A stretch of DNA of 5,956 nt, taken from Clostridiaceae bacterium (GTDB taxonomy: Bacteria > Bacillota > Clostridia > Lutisporales > Lutisporaceae). Shown in pieces: positions 5,259 to 5,956 of this stretch (position 1 is its first letter; each line of letters opens with the position of its first letter). The notes beneath the pieces are model-generated. The model was given only the letters and a program-made list of their open reading frames with translations. It ran no database searches and was not told the origin of the DNA. Location of the stretch: positions 1-5,956 of the forward strand of contig JAQVFD010000143.1 in NCBI GenBank assembly GCA_028697435.1, written 5' to 3'. A program made the translations under genes and the position numbers.

Positions 5259-5956
5259 ATGAAAGAACAGAATAACCCAAGGAAGCCTATTATTTATTAT
5301 TACATTATCACAATGGTATTGGTAATGCTGTTGAATGCATATATTTTTCCGTCTTTAGTGAAACAACAGATTACACAAGTGGACTACGGAACATTTTTGA
5401 CTCAGATTGAAAGCGGGAAAATAAAAACTGTAGAGATTCAGGATAATCAAATTGCATTTACTGCAATTGACGAAGCGGGAAAAGAAATCATTTATGTTAC
5501 CGGAAAGGTAGATGACCCGGGGCTGGTAAACAGACTAATTACCGCTGATATAAAGTTTTCGCAGGTTATACCAAGAGAAAATTCTCCTTTGATGAACTTT
5601 ATTATATCCTGGGTTCTTCCTCTGATTTTCTTTATCGGAATGGGACAACTCCTTGCAGGCAGCATGCAAAAAGGAATGGGCGGCAACGCTATGACCTTTG
5701 GGAAAAGCAATGCCAAGATTTATGTTGAAGCACAGACAGGCAAAACCTTTGATGATGTAGCCGGACAAGACGAAGCAAAAGAGGCCCTGAGGGAAATAGT
5801 AGATTTCCTGCATGATCCTACAAAATACAAGGAAATCGGTGCAATAATGCCTAAGGGTGCATTGCTTGTGGGACCTCCCGGTACCGGTAAGACCCTTCTT
5901 GCAAGGGCTATCGCAGGAGAATCAAAAGTACCGTTTTTTTCAATTTCAGGTTCTGA
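5259..5956 (+). CDS. ftsH: FtsH-type ATP-dependent membrane zinc metalloprotease (N-terminal part)
   Basis: The first 232 codons are present and the gene runs off the right edge. FtsH forms a membrane hexamer that unfolds and degrades damaged membrane proteins and some short-lived regulators. Visible parts, in order, are a first membrane span at about 11-31, an extracytoplasmic FtsH_ext domain at 32-111 opening with [15 protein letters not shown], a second span at about 112-134, a Gly-rich linker, then the AAA+ domain. That domain shows [15 protein letters not shown] (163-177), [17 protein letters not shown] (184-200) and Walker A GPPGTGKT (205-212, K211). FFSISGS (226-232) leads into the conserved next segment. 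Walker B, the second region of homology and the HEXXH zinc site lie outside, so activity cannot be checked here. GGGAGG lies 6 nt before the ATG. Linkage to marR suggests a conditionally expressed FtsH, perhaps a paralogue of a housekeeping copy; that is inference. Confidence 0.93.
   Translation, partial: MKEQNNPRKPIIYYYIITMVLVMLLNAYIFPSLVKQQITQVDYGTFLTQIESGKIKTVEIQDNQIAFTAIDEAGKEIIYVTGKVDDPGLVNRLITADIKFSQVIPRENSPLMNFIISWVLPLIFFIGMGQLLAGSMQKGMGGNAMTFGKSNAKIYVEAQTGKTFDDVAGQDEAKEALREIVDFLHDPTKYKEIGAIMPKGALLVGPPGTGKTLLARAIAGESKVPFFSISGS

Overview
The window looks like chromosomal DNA of a low-GC Gram-positive anaerobe of the Clostridia. The grounds are AT-rich spacers, strong AGGAGG-type ribosome binding sites, TTG and GTG starts, an exported protein with three S-layer homology (SLH) domains, a DegV-family protein and a MarR-FtsH pair. 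A cellulolytic or thermophilic clostridial relative (Ruminiclostridium/Acetivibrio-like) would fit, but this is inference from gene content and style only.

Layout: (1) 1-1420, minus strand: the N-terminal 473 residues of an exported SLH + glycoside hydrolase 18-like protein, which runs off the left edge. (2) 1421-1732: a divergent intergenic region with a promoter for the SLH gene, two tandem promoters for the next gene and a terminator-like leader hairpin. (3) 1733-3088, plus strand: a secreted M28 zinc aminopeptidase with a PA domain, ending in a bidirectional terminator (3089-3114) shared with the convergent gene. (4) 3121-3954, minus strand: a DegV-family fatty-acid-binding protein with its own promoter. 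(5) 4009-4260: an unusually structured spacer with four successive hairpins (GC-rich element, 43-bp palindrome and a terminator). (6) 4261-4458, minus strand: a 65-residue unrecognised protein. (7) 4459-4802: an AT-rich divergent spacer with a 101-bp MITE-like inverted repeat whose arms are built of five 7-bp units each, directly followed by the marR promoter and AT-rich dyads. (8) 4803-5246 and 5259 to the right edge, plus strand: a MarR-family regulator and the N-terminal 232 residues of an FtsH-type membrane AAA+ protease, 12 bp apart and almost certainly cotranscribed.

Functional reading: the left half is an extracytoplasmic pair (wall-anchored GH18-like protein and secreted peptidase) transcribed divergently. 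The middle holds an independent lipid-binding DegV gene and a small orphan gene separated by repeat-like DNA. The right half is probably an autoregulated MarR-FtsH operon, in which a ligand- or stress-responsive repressor would set the level of a membrane quality-control protease. No complete mobile element, CRISPR array, tRNA or rRNA is visible. The most unusual structures are the heptamer-built inverted repeat at 4617-4717 and the hairpin cluster at 4104-4247; both are probably small dispersed repeats, and neither is claimed here as a new system.
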